Assembly (NCBI RefSeq): GCF_021272385.1
Contig: NZ_JAJSDZ010000005.1
Location: forward strand, 434,001-498,000
From: Vibrio salinus
GTDB taxonomy: Bacteria; Pseudomonadota; Gammaproteobacteria; Enterobacterales; Vibrionaceae
Reading direction: 5' to 3'
Length of the DNA stretch: 64,000 bases
Made by a program: the position numbers and the translations under genes. Of this stretch, positions 1-8,530 are shown in pieces; the first letter of the stretch is position 1; each line of letters begins with the position of its first letter. Below the pieces are notes generated by a model. That model had not been told where the DNA came from and did no database searches. It worked only from the letters and a program-made list of their open reading frames with translations.

Positions 1-138
1 GTGTTCTGTGGAAGCGGGTGGCAAGCAGTTTGCCATGTAACGTTCAAAAAAGCTCATAAACATTTCGAACTCATCGTATTTAAACCGGGTAATACATGGT
101 TAGTCGATACCAATAATGGTGGTGTATATGCACAATAA
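1..138 (+). CDS. 3' end of an unknown gene, cut by the window edge
   Basis: Frame 1 is open from the first base to a TAA at 136-138, giving 45 C-terminal residues rich in aromatic and histidine residues, with two tryptophans. No family is recognised. It sits directly upstream of an attC-like site, so it may be the gene of the preceding integron cassette; that is inference. The start lies outside the window. It could also be a chance open frame, but a clean run of 45 codons ending shortly before the attC site is the usual cassette layout. Confidence 0.4.
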   Translation: MFCGSGWQAVCHVTFKKAHKHFELIVFKPGNTWLVDTNNGGVYAQ

Positions 139-194
139 AACCACATTAATTTATTATTTAGTCAACAACAAAAGCTACGGTGCACTTGGTGTTG

Positions 195-290
195 AACTAA
201 CAAGACGAACCAATTGACAAAATACATGTTACGAATTTTGGTTGCCAAAATGTCGCGCCATATATTTTGCAAATGTTCTATGCGTTAGCC
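195..290 (+). mobile_element. integron attC recombination site (putative)
   Basis: The left core AACTAAC (195-201) faces the right core GTTAGCC (284-290). Inside them, 207-227 and 261-280 are imperfect inverted repeats (GAAC at the outer end, CAAAATACATG against CATATATTTTG at the inner end). A smaller inner hairpin, ATTTTGG-TTG-CCAAAAT, lies near the centre. The nested fold, the length of about 96 bp and the ending ATGCGTTAGCC match the general architecture of Vibrio attC sites. It would mark the junction between an upstream cassette and the dfr cassette. No integrase gene is in the window. Confidence 0.7.
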
Positions 291-302
291 TCAGGAGGGG
301 AA

Positions 303-776
303 ATGAAAATATCCTTAATGGCAGCAGTGTCAGAAAATGGAGTGATCGGATCAGGTTTGGATATCCCCTGGCATGTCAAAGGAGGGCAACTCCTGTTCAA
401 AGAGATGACTTATAATCAGTGGCTGTTGGTAGGCCGTAAAACTTTTGATTCAATGGGCAGGCTACCCAATCGAAAATACGCTGTTGTTACTCGTTCAGAA
501 ATTACTTCAGATGACACTGACGTTCTCTACTTCACTAGCATTGAATCAGCGCTTGAGTACTTAGATCAAAGCACGGAGCACATTTTTGTTTCTGGTGGTG
601 GTGAAATTTACAAGGCGTTAATAGAACAGGCGGATACAGTCCATCTCTCGGTAATTCACAAGAAAATTTCTGGCGATGTGTTTTTTCCAGAGCTACCAAA
701 CAGCATGCAGCCAGTATTTGAGCAACACTTCAGTTCAAATGTTGATTACACATACCAAATTTGGCAAAAGGGCTAA
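303..776 (+). CDS. dfrA: dihydrofolate reductase, DfrA (trimethoprim-resistant) type
   Basis: Reduces dihydrofolate to tetrahydrofolate with NADPH. The protein is 157 residues, the same length I recall for the cassette enzyme DfrA1, and shares its signatures: NGVIG near residue 10, IPW, the stretch [33 protein letters not shown] and the C-terminal YQIWQKG. I chose the ATG at 303 because AGGAGGGG lies just before it; an in-frame ATG at 267 falls inside the attC site. The TAA stop is embedded in GGCTAAC (771-777), the reverse complement of the GTTAGCC core at 284-290, as is usual for dfrA cassettes. This makes it a cassette gene rather than the housekeeping folA. Whether it confers trimethoprim resistance is inference. 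Confidence 0.9.
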   Translation: MKISLMAAVSENGVIGSGLDIPWHVKGGQLLFKEMTYNQWLLVGRKTFDSMGRLPNRKYAVVTRSEITSDDTDVLYFTSIESALEYLDQSTEHIFVSGGGEIYKALIEQADTVHLSVIHKKISGDVFFPELPNSMQPVFEQHFSSNVDYTYQIWQKG

Positions 777-777
777 C

Positions 778-1062
778 ACATATAGAGGCTCTCTTACTGC
801 AAACTCTCCACTTCCCATTGAATTTTTCCTTTAAATTTAAATAGTTAATAGGAATTTATCGGTTAACCCTGGGATGGAACTATTAAAGCCGAAGTGCTTA
901 TTGCATTGGAACAGTAACAATAAGCTCTTAACGTGATATTTCGTTACGGACTATTATCGTCACTGTCGTGCTCGCTGTTATCTAGTAACGCGAAAATGTT
1001 CAAATTCGAGTTAATGAGGTTTTATTGTTCTCCTGCCAAGACCGGAAAAAACCTCACCCCTG
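778..1062. other. intergenic, no recognised gene
   Basis: No credible gene is visible. I looked for the second half of an attC site after the dfr stop. The left core GGCTAAC is present, but no convincing matching right core with inner inverted repeats follows, so the cassette array may end here or the site is degraded. A plus-strand open frame across 933-1292 is mostly antisense to the ABC ATPase gene and is not believed. Confidence 0.4.
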
Positions 1063-1887
1063 CTATTCTGTTGTCTCTTCCTGAGTCCAGAACGCATTTC
1101 TATCCAGATAATTTTGCAAAAACTGCTTTAATCTCGGAGGCTGTGCTCCCTGAAACAACTGCTTCGGCGATCCTTTTGCTAATATTTCACCTTTATCTAA
1201 AAAGACAACCGTATCCGCAACCTGAGCTGCAAAGCCCATTTCATGCGTCACAACGATCATGGTCATACCATCATTCGCCAGATCTTTCATGACCTGTAAC
1301 ACTTCCCCGACCAGTTCCGGATCCAGTGCCGAGGTCGGTTCATCAAACAACATAACCTGAGGCTCCATTGCCAATGCCCGGGCGATGGCGACCCTTTGCT
1401 GCTGCCCACCGGAAAGCTGAGCCGGATAGTGATCCGCCCTTTCCGATAACCCCACTTTTTTCAGTAATTCCCGGCCCTTTTGCCCGGCTTCCGCTCTCGG
1501 GATTTTTTTGACCCGAACTAACGCTTCTGAAACATTACCTAACGCTGTCATATGAGGCCATAAATTGAATTGCTGAAAGACCATTCCCATATTGCGCCGC
1601 ACCCGGTTCAACTCTTTAGCCGGGGCTAATTTACGGTAATCCGTATCATCGTTATACCCCAGCAATTCTCCGTCGATCAGCACGGTTCCACTTGAATACT
1701 GCTCTAAAAAGGCAATGCAGCGTAACAGTGTGCTTTTCCCCGACCCAGAAGGCCCGATAAGACAGACTACTTCAGACTGAGATACATTTAAATTAATGCC
1801 TTTTAAAACTTCATTATCACCAAAAGATTTCCCCATCGACTGAACTTGCACAATCGGATGTGGATGATTATCAGACTTCACTTCCAT
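1063..1887 (-). CDS. polar amino-acid ABC transporter, ATP-binding subunit
   Basis: HisP/GlnQ-type ATPase that powers a periplasmic-binding-protein-dependent amino-acid importer at the inner membrane. Walker A GPSGSGKST is at residues 45-53, the signature LSGGQQQR at 158-165, Walker B VMLFDEP at 178-184 and the switch histidine at 215. At 274 residues it is slightly longer than usual because of N- and C-terminal tails. It is the last gene of a four-gene minus-strand operon (binding protein, two permeases, ATPase), one base after the preceding stop. The operon leader carries a TGTATATACA operator shared with the neighbouring hut-like genes, so a histidine-like substrate is plausible but unproven. 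Confidence 0.9.
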   Translation of the reverse strand: MEVKSDNHPHPIVQVQSMGKSFGDNEVLKGINLNVSQSEVVCLIGPSGSGKSTLLRCIAFLEQYSSGTVLIDGELLGYNDDTDYRKLAPAKELNRVRRNMGMVFQQFNLWPHMTALGNVSEALVRVKKIPRAEAGQKGRELLKKVGLSERADHYPAQLSGGQQQRVAIARALAMEPQVMLFDEPTSALDPELVGEVLQVMKDLANDGMTMIVVTHEMGFAAQVADTVVFLDKGEILAKGSPKQLFQGAQPPRLKQFLQNYLDRNAFWTQEETTE

Positions 1888-1888
1888 G

Positions 1889-2554
1889 TTATCTTTCCAT
1901 ATATTTTCTCAGACGTTTCTCAGCTAACATGCCAAGACGCGATGTAACCTCAGCAAAAACCAGATAGGCAACCGAAAGTACAAATAATGTTTCTGCGTAC
2001 GCATAGGTCTCCGAACCAATACCGGTTAACACAAACGTTAACTCCGGAACGGTTACGATAGACAGTACCGCCGTTTCTTTACTTAAAATGATGGAGGTAT
2101 TGACTAAGGCAGGAATAATAAGCACCATCATTTGTGGGATCTGGATACGCCAGATTATCTGAGGGACAGAGAATCCCATAATCTGAGCCGCTTCCACATG
2201 ACCTTTAGGAACAGACTGGAACCCCGCCCGGAATATTTCCGCGTAGTAGACGCTTCCATATATTGCCAGCCCAATAATTCCGGCCTCCAACGGTTCCAGA
2301 TAGATACCAACAGAAGGTCCGCCATAATAAAGAAGAAATAGCTGAATCAGAAAAGGCGTTGTCCGGATTATTTCGACAAAGAGACGAACAGGATAACGGA
2401 ATATGGCTGATTTAGCCGTCAGACCCAAAGCAAGAATGAGCCCTATTCCCATACCAATAAAGCAGGAAACCACCGTCGTGAAGATTGTTGTTCCGAATCC
2501 GCTGAGAATTTCCGGCATGTGACTGGTAATAACAGAAGGATCAAAGGTCATCAT
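1889..2554 (-). CDS. polar amino-acid ABC transporter permease (HisM type)
   Basis: Inner-membrane permease of the HisM/GlnP family, 221 residues with several hydrophobic segments. The cytoplasmic EAA coupling loop is clear: EAAQIMGF followed by IPQ, near residues 121-141. Its ATG overlaps the stop of the upstream permease by four bases (2551-2554), so the two are probably translationally coupled. Together with the 2551-3210 permease it would form the heterodimeric channel that docks on the ATPase downstream. Substrate specificity cannot be read from the sequence. Confidence 0.9.
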   Translation of the reverse strand: MMTFDPSVITSHMPEILSGFGTTIFTTVVSCFIGMGIGLILALGLTAKSAIFRYPVRLFVEIIRTTPFLIQLFLLYYGGPSVGIYLEPLEAGIIGLAIYGSVYYAEIFRAGFQSVPKGHVEAAQIMGFSVPQIIWRIQIPQMMVLIIPALVNTSIILSKETAVLSIVTVPELTFVLTGIGSETYAYAETLFVLSVAYLVFAEVTSRLGMLAEKRLRKYMER

Positions 2555-3210
2555 AGTACCACCTCATGCCGTGCCTTGCGTTCCAGCCACAACCCCAGAA
2601 TAGCGACCAAACTATTAATGATAAAATACAGGGCGCCTGCCGCCAGATAAAACTCAAATGGCTGAAAATTACTGGCAGCCAGATTTTGTGCCGTTCGGGT
2701 CAGTTCTGCGATCCCAATCACCGAGATCAGAGAGGACGCTTTGACAAGAAGAATAGTTTCATTAATAAGTCCCGGAATCGTCAGCCGGAAAACCTGAGGT
2801 AACTGCACATGTAACAGAATTTGCAACTGGCTCATTCCAAGCATCTGCGCCGATTCCTGTTGACCGTCGGGTAAAGACTGGAACCCTCCACGGAGTATCT
2901 CCGTCATATAAGCGCCTGAACACAATCCGATGCATCCTATTGCGGCGACTAAGGCCGGTACTTTGATACCAATAAGAGGCAAACAATAGTAAGCCACCAT
3001 CAGCTGCACCAGCAAAGGAATGCCCCGGAAAACCGAAACATAAATCTTAACCATCCGCTGTAAATAAAGGTTTGAAGACAGGCGCAATGCGCACATCACC
3101 ATACCGACGATAAGTCCCAAAAACACTGCCATAAAAGAGAGAAACAGGGTCATTTTGACCCCATCCCATAAGAGCGGGAGTGTTGAGGGAAGAATCGAAA
3201 AGTCGAGCAT
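2551..3210 (-). CDS. polar amino-acid ABC transporter permease (HisQ type)
   Basis: Second membrane subunit of the same importer, 219 residues, with the EAA-type loop ESAQMLGM followed by LPQ and the expected hydrophobic helices. It overlaps the next permease by four bases and follows the binding-protein gene by about 20 bases, supporting one operon under the promoter region near 4060-4180. The family includes permeases for histidine, lysine/arginine and glutamine; nothing here separates these. Confidence 0.9.
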   Translation of the reverse strand: MLDFSILPSTLPLLWDGVKMTLFLSFMAVFLGLIVGMVMCALRLSSNLYLQRMVKIYVSVFRGIPLLVQLMVAYYCLPLIGIKVPALVAAIGCIGLCSGAYMTEILRGGFQSLPDGQQESAQMLGMSQLQILLHVQLPQVFRLTIPGLINETILLVKASSLISVIGIAELTRTAQNLAASNFQPFEFYLAAGALYFIINSLVAILGLWLERKARHEVVL

Positions 3211-3231
3211 TTCCGGATCCTCCCTGACAAA

Positions 3232-4059
3232 TTAGATGACTGGAACCACAGTTTCCTCTGGCAGGCTCATTTCCACACCAAACCATTTTTTCTGAATCGA
3301 TTTCATCCGGCCATCTTTTTCCATTTTCACCATAATGTCGTCGATTTTTTTCAGTAATGATGCCGAATCTTCATCTTTACGGACAACATAGCCAAAATAG
3401 GTCTTTTTACCAAACGGAGGCATCACCACTTCAAAGTTCTTATGCTGACTCGCCATGTATCCGATATTGGGTAATGCATTTGCAACCGCGGCAACGCGTC
3501 CCGTCATGATTTCAGAATACGCCTGGTTAAAATCAACATAGCTTTTCACTTCAACCGGTTTTGATAATGTTGCAGAAAAATCGTTTAACTGCTGTTCCTG
3601 AGCCGAAGACTTTTGTACACCAATGGTCATTCCGGCGATGTCCGATGGTTTACTGATCCGGCTATCACCACGTTTTTTTAGCAGCGCTACAGAGGCATCC
3701 GCAATCGGATAGGTAAAGCTATATCTTTTAACCCGTTCCTTAGTAATGGTCACCGGACCGGCAACCATGTCGAACTTATCCGCTTCCAGCCCGGGTAAAA
3801 CACTCGGCCACGGTAAATCAACATAACTGACTTTTACACCCAGCTCTTTGCCCACCTCATCAAAGAAATCTTTGTTAAGCCCGACATGTTTATTCCCTTT
3901 CAGAAAATCAAAAGGGGCAAATTGCATCTCCGTACCGATGACCAGCTCACCTTTTGCTTTGATATCCGATAAAACGTCCGCGTTTGCTGTAAAAGCAAGC
4001 AGTCCCGAAAGCAATAAAATTGCTTTTCCTAATCCACAAGCCACTTTTTGTTTTCGCAT
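3232..4059 (-). CDS. periplasmic amino-acid-binding protein of the ABC importer
   Basis: Type II periplasmic binding protein (SBP_bac_3, HisJ/GlnH-like). I start it at 4059: the ATG there has GGAG seven bases upstream and opens directly into a signal peptide (basic MRKQK, hydrophobic core, cleavage after TANA). The family motif GELVIGTEMQFAPF follows, then the C-terminal lobe with GRVAAVANALPN. The open frame could start further upstream (4140), but that would bury the signal peptide. It is the first gene of the operon, with operator TGTATATACA at 4171-4180 in its leader. It captures the substrate in the periplasm, probably histidine or a related compound; the substrate is inferred from context. 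Confidence 0.88.
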   Translation of the reverse strand: MRKQKVACGLGKAILLLSGLLAFTANADVLSDIKAKGELVIGTEMQFAPFDFLKGNKHVGLNKDFFDEVGKELGVKVSYVDLPWPSVLPGLEADKFDMVAGPVTITKERVKRYSFTYPIADASVALLKKRGDSRISKPSDIAGMTIGVQKSSAQEQQLNDFSATLSKPVEVKSYVDFNQAYSEIMTGRVAAVANALPNIGYMASQHKNFEVVMPPFGKKTYFGYVVRKDEDSASLLKKIDDIMVKMEKDGRMKSIQKKWFGVEMSLPEETVVPVI

Positions 4060-4170
4060 TTTCATTCTCCATTCAGCAGAATTCGGTTCAACCGACATAA
4101 AATCCATTTTTTCGCTAGTGAGACAAAATCTACGCGACACTGCCTTTCATTCGACAAGCTCGCAAGAAAT

Positions 4171-4180
4171 TGTATATACA
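4171..4180. promoter_or_regulatory. HutC-type operator 1 (TGTATATACA)
   Basis: Perfect palindrome TGTATATACA, extended on the right by TATATA, about 110 bases upstream of the binding-protein start. The same ten bases recur at 5829, 13173 and 15386, always in front of genes of this island, and a near copy is at 4456. HutC regulators of pseudomonads are known to bind TGTATATACA-like palindromes, so binding by the GntR protein at 13242-14000 is a reasonable inference. Confidence 0.7.
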
Positions 4181-4450
4181 TATATATCACAGCTTTTTTT
4201 CATCAAACAGAGCTAATAACAAATTTATTTGTAAAAATTGTGAAATAGTTATTTCTGATTACCACACAAATAAGATGATGAAATAATGCACCAACAACAT
4301 CTACACACCACCATTATAGCTGCTTTATTATCTCAATCATGTGCTGACCATGTAATCCACTCTCTTGAAATCTCCTTAAATTAACAATTACCCCAACAAA
4401 TTAACATTTGGGTAATTTGATTTATTTCTGGACTAATGCGCTTAAAAACT

Positions 4451-4465
4451 ATACATGTATATACT
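4451..4465. promoter_or_regulatory. HutC-type operator 2, composite
   Basis: Two overlapping elements: the palindrome ATACATGTAT (4451-4460) and TGTATATACT (4456-4465), the latter one base from the operator found at four other places. It lies about 55 bases before the HisC-like gene, a normal position for a repressor site. The whole gap 4060-4518 holds the divergent control region for the ABC operon and the hisC-like gene and no other recognisable gene. Confidence 0.6.
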
Positions 4466-4518
4466 AATTTTATTCGTAAACATCGGGACAGATGAATCTG
4501 GTATAAGGAAAGAATAAG

Positions 4519-5649
4519 ATGCAAACCATGGATGAAATCGTCGATAAACTGGTCAGTCACTATGTTGCCCCACTACATGACTACAATGCGGGTCTTTCCG
4601 TTGAGGCTTTAAAGAAAAAGTACAACGTTTCAAAAATTGCCAAGCTCGGCAGCAATGAAAACCCTTTCGGAACACCGGAATCGGTCAGAAAAGTTCTTAA
4701 TGAAATGCACAATCTGGCGCATTATCCGGATCCCGGATGCCATGAATTAAAAGTGACACTTGGTCAACGCTACGATACCCCCCCTTCTCATATTGTTACT
4801 GGTAATGGTTCTGAAGATATCATCAACATGCTCTGCCATGCTTTTCTGGAAGACGGTGATTCCGTTCTTACTGTCACACCTTCATTCGGATTGCACATTC
4901 TCTACCCTGAGTCCCATGGTGCCAATGTCATTATTTCCCAAATGACAGACGCACTGACATTCGATATTGATGACTTAACACAAAAACTGGAGCACATACG
5001 ACCCAAACTTTTTTTCATTGCCAGTCCCAGTAATCCTGTTGGGTGTACACTTTCCTCCGTAGAAATCGATCAGCTACTCTCTCACCAGTCATCTGACACA
5101 CTCTTTGTTTTTGATGAAGCCTACTTTGAATTTGCGGCCTGCGAAGATGGCTATTGTGACGTACTCGAAAAACTGAAATCATCCGGTAAGCCTTTCATCT
5201 TACTCAGAACACTGTCGAAAGCGTATTCACTGGCAGGTTTGCGGATTGGTTATGCTCTGTGTGCAACTGAAAACATGGCAACATACCTGAATAAAGTGCG
5301 TCTGCCTTTCAATGTTAACCGGTTAGCCCAAAAAGCAGCCATTGCCGCTTTAGCCGATGCAAAACATCTGGAAAAAACGCTCATCTGGAACAAACAAGCC
5401 CGGGCGATGCTTTTTAATGAACTGACAAAATTAGACTTAAATCCCATCCCCTCTCAGGGTAATTTTCTTTTTTTCTCAACCTCCATGCCTTCGGTCAATA
5501 TAGCAGAAAGACTTCTTACAAAAGGGGTTATTGTCAAACCCTGGGCTGAGAAAAACTACACAAACTATCTGCGGGTTTCAATCGGAACTGATGAAGAAAA
5601 TCAGCACTTTATAACCAGCCTGAAGGCAATTCTTAACGAAACAGGCTGA
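4519..5649 (+). CDS. HisC-like PLP aminotransferase
   Basis: Class I/II aminotransferase closest in look to histidinol-phosphate aminotransferase: 376 residues, NENPFG at 46-51, YPDPG at 69-73, SPSNPVG at 169-175, FDEAY with the cofactor aspartate at 199, and the Schiff-base lysine K234 in LSKAYSLAGLRIGYA. The C-terminal LRVSIGT supplies the carboxylate/phosphate-binding arginine. AAGGAA precedes the ATG at a good distance. It stands alone in front of the transporter-dehydrogenase operon with its own operator, away from any his biosynthetic operon, so I infer a catabolic paralogue. It might interconvert an imidazole amino acid or amino alcohol and its keto form. The substrate is unknown. Confidence 0.85.
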   Translation: MQTMDEIVDKLVSHYVAPLHDYNAGLSVEALKKKYNVSKIAKLGSNENPFGTPESVRKVLNEMHNLAHYPDPGCHELKVTLGQRYDTPPSHIVTGNGSEDIINMLCHAFLEDGDSVLTVTPSFGLHILYPESHGANVIISQMTDALTFDIDDLTQKLEHIRPKLFFIASPSNPVGCTLSSVEIDQLLSHQSSDTLFVFDEAYFEFAACEDGYCDVLEKLKSSGKPFILLRTLSKAYSLAGLRIGYALCATENMATYLNKVRLPFNVNRLAQKAAIAALADAKHLEKTLIWNKQARAMLFNELTKLDLNPIPSQGNFLFFSTSMPSVNIAERLLTKGVIVKPWAEKNYTNYLRVSIGTDEENQHFITSLKAILNETG

Positions 5650-5828
5650 TTTTATTGAAACGGGCAAGCGTCGGAATCCATACTGACCGTTTATCGCACA
5701 CATTCAGGTCAAAAAAACAAAATTGAACAAATTTGGTGCTGTACATAATTAAGTAATTAATCAATAATTCAATCAATACAAGGAACGGTATAAGAATCCG
5801 GATATGGCACGGCAGGTGCATGTTAACT

Positions 5829-5838
5829 TGTATATACA
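5829..5838. promoter_or_regulatory. HutC-type operator 3 (TGTATATACA)
   Basis: Perfect TGTATATACA preceded by CT and followed by TATATA, about 50 bases before the start of the second ABC importer operon. The context CTTGTATATACAT is nearly identical to the site at 13173. It probably represses or controls the seven-gene-long plus-strand unit 5890-11914. Confidence 0.7.
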
Positions 5839-5889
5839 TATATAACCAATACGACAATAACAGACAATTATCACAGGGAGAGTACGATA

Positions 5890-6873
5890 ATGATGGTTAA
5901 TTGCGCGAAAAAATTATCTAAAGCCATTACCCTATCTTTGGCAGTTTTGTGTTCATCAAATGCGCTGGCAGAAAATCTGGGTAAAATGAAAATGGGTATT
6001 GAACCCTGGTTAGGTTATGGCTTGTGGCACATCGCAGCACAGGACAAATTGTTCAAAAAAGAAGGCTTTGAAAACGTTGATATTGTCAACTTTGCCGAAG
6101 ATAAAGACATCAATGCCGCATTAGCCAGCGGTCAGATTGATGTAGCGAACATTGCCACTCACACGGCAATGGGCATGATCTCAGCCGGTCTGCCAATTAA
6201 AGTCATTATGTTGCTTGATCAGAGTGAAACCGCCGATGCTCTAATCACTTCTGATAAAATCAAATCACTTAAAGACCTGAAAGGAAAACGGGTTGCCTAC
6301 GAAGAAGGAACAACCAGTGATATTCTGCTTCACAGTGCATTAAGCTCAATCGGTTTAACCATAAAAGACATCATACCGGTCCCAATGCCGGCATCAAATG
6401 CAGGCAGTGCACTTATCGCCGGTCAGGTCCCTGTTGCCGTAACCTATGAGCCATACCTAACAGCGGCTAAAAACAATGATGCATCCATTAAAATGCTTTA
6501 CAGCGGTGCATCGGACCCAGGTTTAATCAGTGACGTATTAGTCGTTCGCCAGTCAGTGATCGATAAACATCCGGAACAGATCACCGCGTTAATCGATGTA
6601 TGGGCTAAATCACTGAAGGAATATAATAACAATACGAAACGTGGCAGAGAGATTATATCTAAAGCGGTCGGCGCCAGCCCGGAAGAACTGTCAACGGCTT
6701 TTGATGGCGTAGAATACCTTGATATTCCAACGAACAAATCCATGTTAGACGGTGAATTCAAAAACAAAACTTTCCCGCATATTTTGAAAGCCGCAAATGA
6801 AGCCAATATTATTTCAGCTGATTTAACCTTCAAGCAGGTTGTTGATCCTTCATTCATTGAAACTAAAGAATAA
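5890..6873 (+). CDS. TauT/NitT-type ABC transporter periplasmic binding protein
   Basis: Exported binding protein of the NMT1/TauA-like class, 327 residues. A signal peptide with cleavage after NALA at about residue 27 is followed by the family start KMGIEPWLGYG. Alternate hallmarks are GQIDVANIATHTAM near 80 and LKGKRVAYEEGTTSD near 137. GGGAGA precedes the start. It heads a tight operon with its permease and ATPase and then the HisD-like dehydrogenase, so the imported compound is probably the substrate of the enzymes that follow. The family transports taurine, sulfonates, nitrate, thiamine precursors and similar small molecules; the ligand here cannot be named. Confidence 0.85.
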   Translation: MMVNCAKKLSKAITLSLAVLCSSNALAENLGKMKMGIEPWLGYGLWHIAAQDKLFKKEGFENVDIVNFAEDKDINAALASGQIDVANIATHTAMGMISAGLPIKVIMLLDQSETADALITSDKIKSLKDLKGKRVAYEEGTTSDILLHSALSSIGLTIKDIIPVPMPASNAGSALIAGQVPVAVTYEPYLTAAKNNDASIKMLYSGASDPGLISDVLVVRQSVIDKHPEQITALIDVWAKSLKEYNNNTKRGREIISKAVGASPEELSTAFDGVEYLDIPTNKSMLDGEFKNKTFPHILKAANEANIISADLTFKQVVDPSFIETKE

Positions 6874-6874
6874 A

Positions 6875-7732
6875 ATGTCTGTGACAGATCTGGAGAGCTC
6901 CGGCTCTCCAATTAAAAACAAGACAAAACAGGGAAAGACATTGAAACGAACATTATTCACCATAGGGCAAACACCGACCAAAACGCAGGCAATCTGCATT
7001 GGTATAGCAACGTTTATCATCCTTTTCGTTATATGGTGGCTGGCAACCTCAACAGGAAAAGTAAAACCGATATTTTTACCCGGTTTAGAACAGGTCTGGA
7101 ACCGGCTGATAAAATTAGCCAGTCAGGGAATCTTATGGGAAGACCTTCAAAGCAGTCTCTACCGGATTATGATCGCCTTTTTAATTTCATCAGTCATGTC
7201 GATCATTATCGGAATTCTGGCCGGATGCTACGGTTTTGTAAAAGCAATGGTAGAACCTCTTGTTGACTTCATTCGTTACATGCCTGTGGTTGCCTTTGTA
7301 CCCCTGACGATTCTGTGGACGGGAACGGACGATTTTCAAAAATTCCTTGTCATCTGGATCGGTACCTTTTTCCAACAGGTTTTAATGATGATCGATGCCG
7401 TAAAACGGGTACCGAAAGATTTCATCGGATTAGGCCGGACTCTGGGAATGAATGATGGAAAAATCCTGTTCAAAATTGTTCTTCCATCCGCTTTGCCTGA
7501 CATCTGGGATGCATTAAGAATCAGTCTCGGCTGGGCCTGGACATGGCTTGTATTAGCAGAACTTGTTGCTTCTACCTCCGGACTGGGTTACCGCATCGTC
7601 GTTTCTCAGCGTTATTTTCAAACTGATACCATTATTGGATATATCCTTCTGCTGGGCGTTCTCGGACTCATTACGGATCAAATTATGCGCGCAGCCGAAC
7701 GTTTCTTATTCCGGTATAACAAGCGAGGTTAA
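6875..7732 (+). CDS. TauT/NitT-type ABC transporter permease
   Basis: Inner-membrane permease of the BPD_transp_1 (SsuC/TauC) family, about 285 residues with six or so hydrophobic stretches and the coupling loop GLGRTLGMNDGKILFKIVLP. I start it at the ATG one base after the binding-protein stop; an open-frame start at 6839 would overlap the previous gene by 35 bases. The N-terminus before the first helix is unusually long and polar (about 45 residues). It pairs with the ATPase starting three bases after its stop. Confidence 0.87.
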   Translation: MSVTDLESSGSPIKNKTKQGKTLKRTLFTIGQTPTKTQAICIGIATFIILFVIWWLATSTGKVKPIFLPGLEQVWNRLIKLASQGILWEDLQSSLYRIMIAFLISSVMSIIIGILAGCYGFVKAMVEPLVDFIRYMPVVAFVPLTILWTGTDDFQKFLVIWIGTFFQQVLMMIDAVKRVPKDFIGLGRTLGMNDGKILFKIVLPSALPDIWDALRISLGWAWTWLVLAELVASTSGLGYRIVVSQRYFQTDTIIGYILLLGVLGLITDQIMRAAERFLFRYNKRG

Positions 7733-7734
7733 GC

Positions 7735-8499
7735 ATGGCGACTCTGACAATCAATCATTTAATCAAGAGTTATCCTGCTAAAAAAAGAGAGCGGAACGTT
7801 GTTCTTGATAATATAAATCTGACACTCGCAAACAATGAATTTGTATCCATAGTCGGAGCATCTGGCTGTGGAAAAAGTACTTTACTCTCAATCGCGGCAG
7901 GCCTTGAAGATTTTGACTCCGGAGATGTTCTGGTCGATGGCAGCTCAATCAAAGGTCCGGGAATTGATCGTGGCGTTGTGTTTCAGTCGTACACGCTCCT
8001 TCCCTGGCTGACTGCCAGACAAAATATTGAGTTTGCTCTCAAGGCGGCCGGTTATAACCATTCCGAAAGCATTGAACTGGCCCAGCAACATCTGGAACTG
8101 GTCAAACTTGGAAATGCAGCAGACAAATGGCCGGCAGAGCTTTCCGGTGGGATGAAACAGCGCGTTGCTATCGCCCGGGCACTTTCTTACCGGCCCAAAA
8201 TTTTACTGATGGATGAGCCATTTGGTGCACTCGATGCCATGACACGCCAGCAAATGCAACAGTTGCTTTTGGAAATATGGGAGAAACACCGTCTGACCGT
8301 CATGTTCGTTACTCACGATATTGAGGAAGCGGTCTATCTTTCAGACAGAATCGTCATCATGAAACCAGGCGCAATCGATGAAACCCTCGATGTTGATCTT
8401 GAAAGGCCAAGGCCTCTTTCTATTACCCGCACCAATGAATTTGCGGAATTGCAACAACATGTCTACGACAGGATCAGTCAACCATTAGAAATGGCATAG
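7735..8499 (+). CDS. TauT/NitT-type ABC transporter ATP-binding subunit
   Basis: SsuB/TauB-like ATPase, 254 residues. Walker A GASGCGKST is at 41-49, the subfamily motif GPGIDRGVVFQ near 74-84, signature LSGGMKQR at 136-143, Walker B ILLMDEPFGALDAM from 156 and the switch histidine at 194. These features place it in the taurine/sulfonate/nitrate importer group rather than with the polar amino-acid ATPase at 1063. It is followed after 31 bases by the HisD-like gene in the same direction. Confidence 0.9.
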   Translation: MATLTINHLIKSYPAKKRERNVVLDNINLTLANNEFVSIVGASGCGKSTLLSIAAGLEDFDSGDVLVDGSSIKGPGIDRGVVFQSYTLLPWLTARQNIEFALKAAGYNHSESIELAQQHLELVKLGNAADKWPAELSGGMKQRVAIARALSYRPKILLMDEPFGALDAMTRQQMQQLLLEIWEKHRLTVMFVTHDIEEAVYLSDRIVIMKPGAIDETLDVDLERPRPLSITRTNEFAELQQHVYDRISQPLEMA

Positions 8500-8530
8500 A
8501 GACAGGGATATAAAGAAAAGGATTTAAATA

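Noticed and set aside
777..940. A second attC site after dfrA
   Set aside because: The left core is there, but I could not find a right core with matching inner inverted repeats.
933..1292. Plus-strand open frame of 119 codons
   Set aside because: Mostly antisense to the ABC ATPase gene at 1063-1887, no ribosome site and no family resemblance.
6498..6911. Minus-strand frame of 137 codons
   Set aside because: Antisense to the intact binding-protein gene 5890-6873, which has a signal peptide and family motifs.
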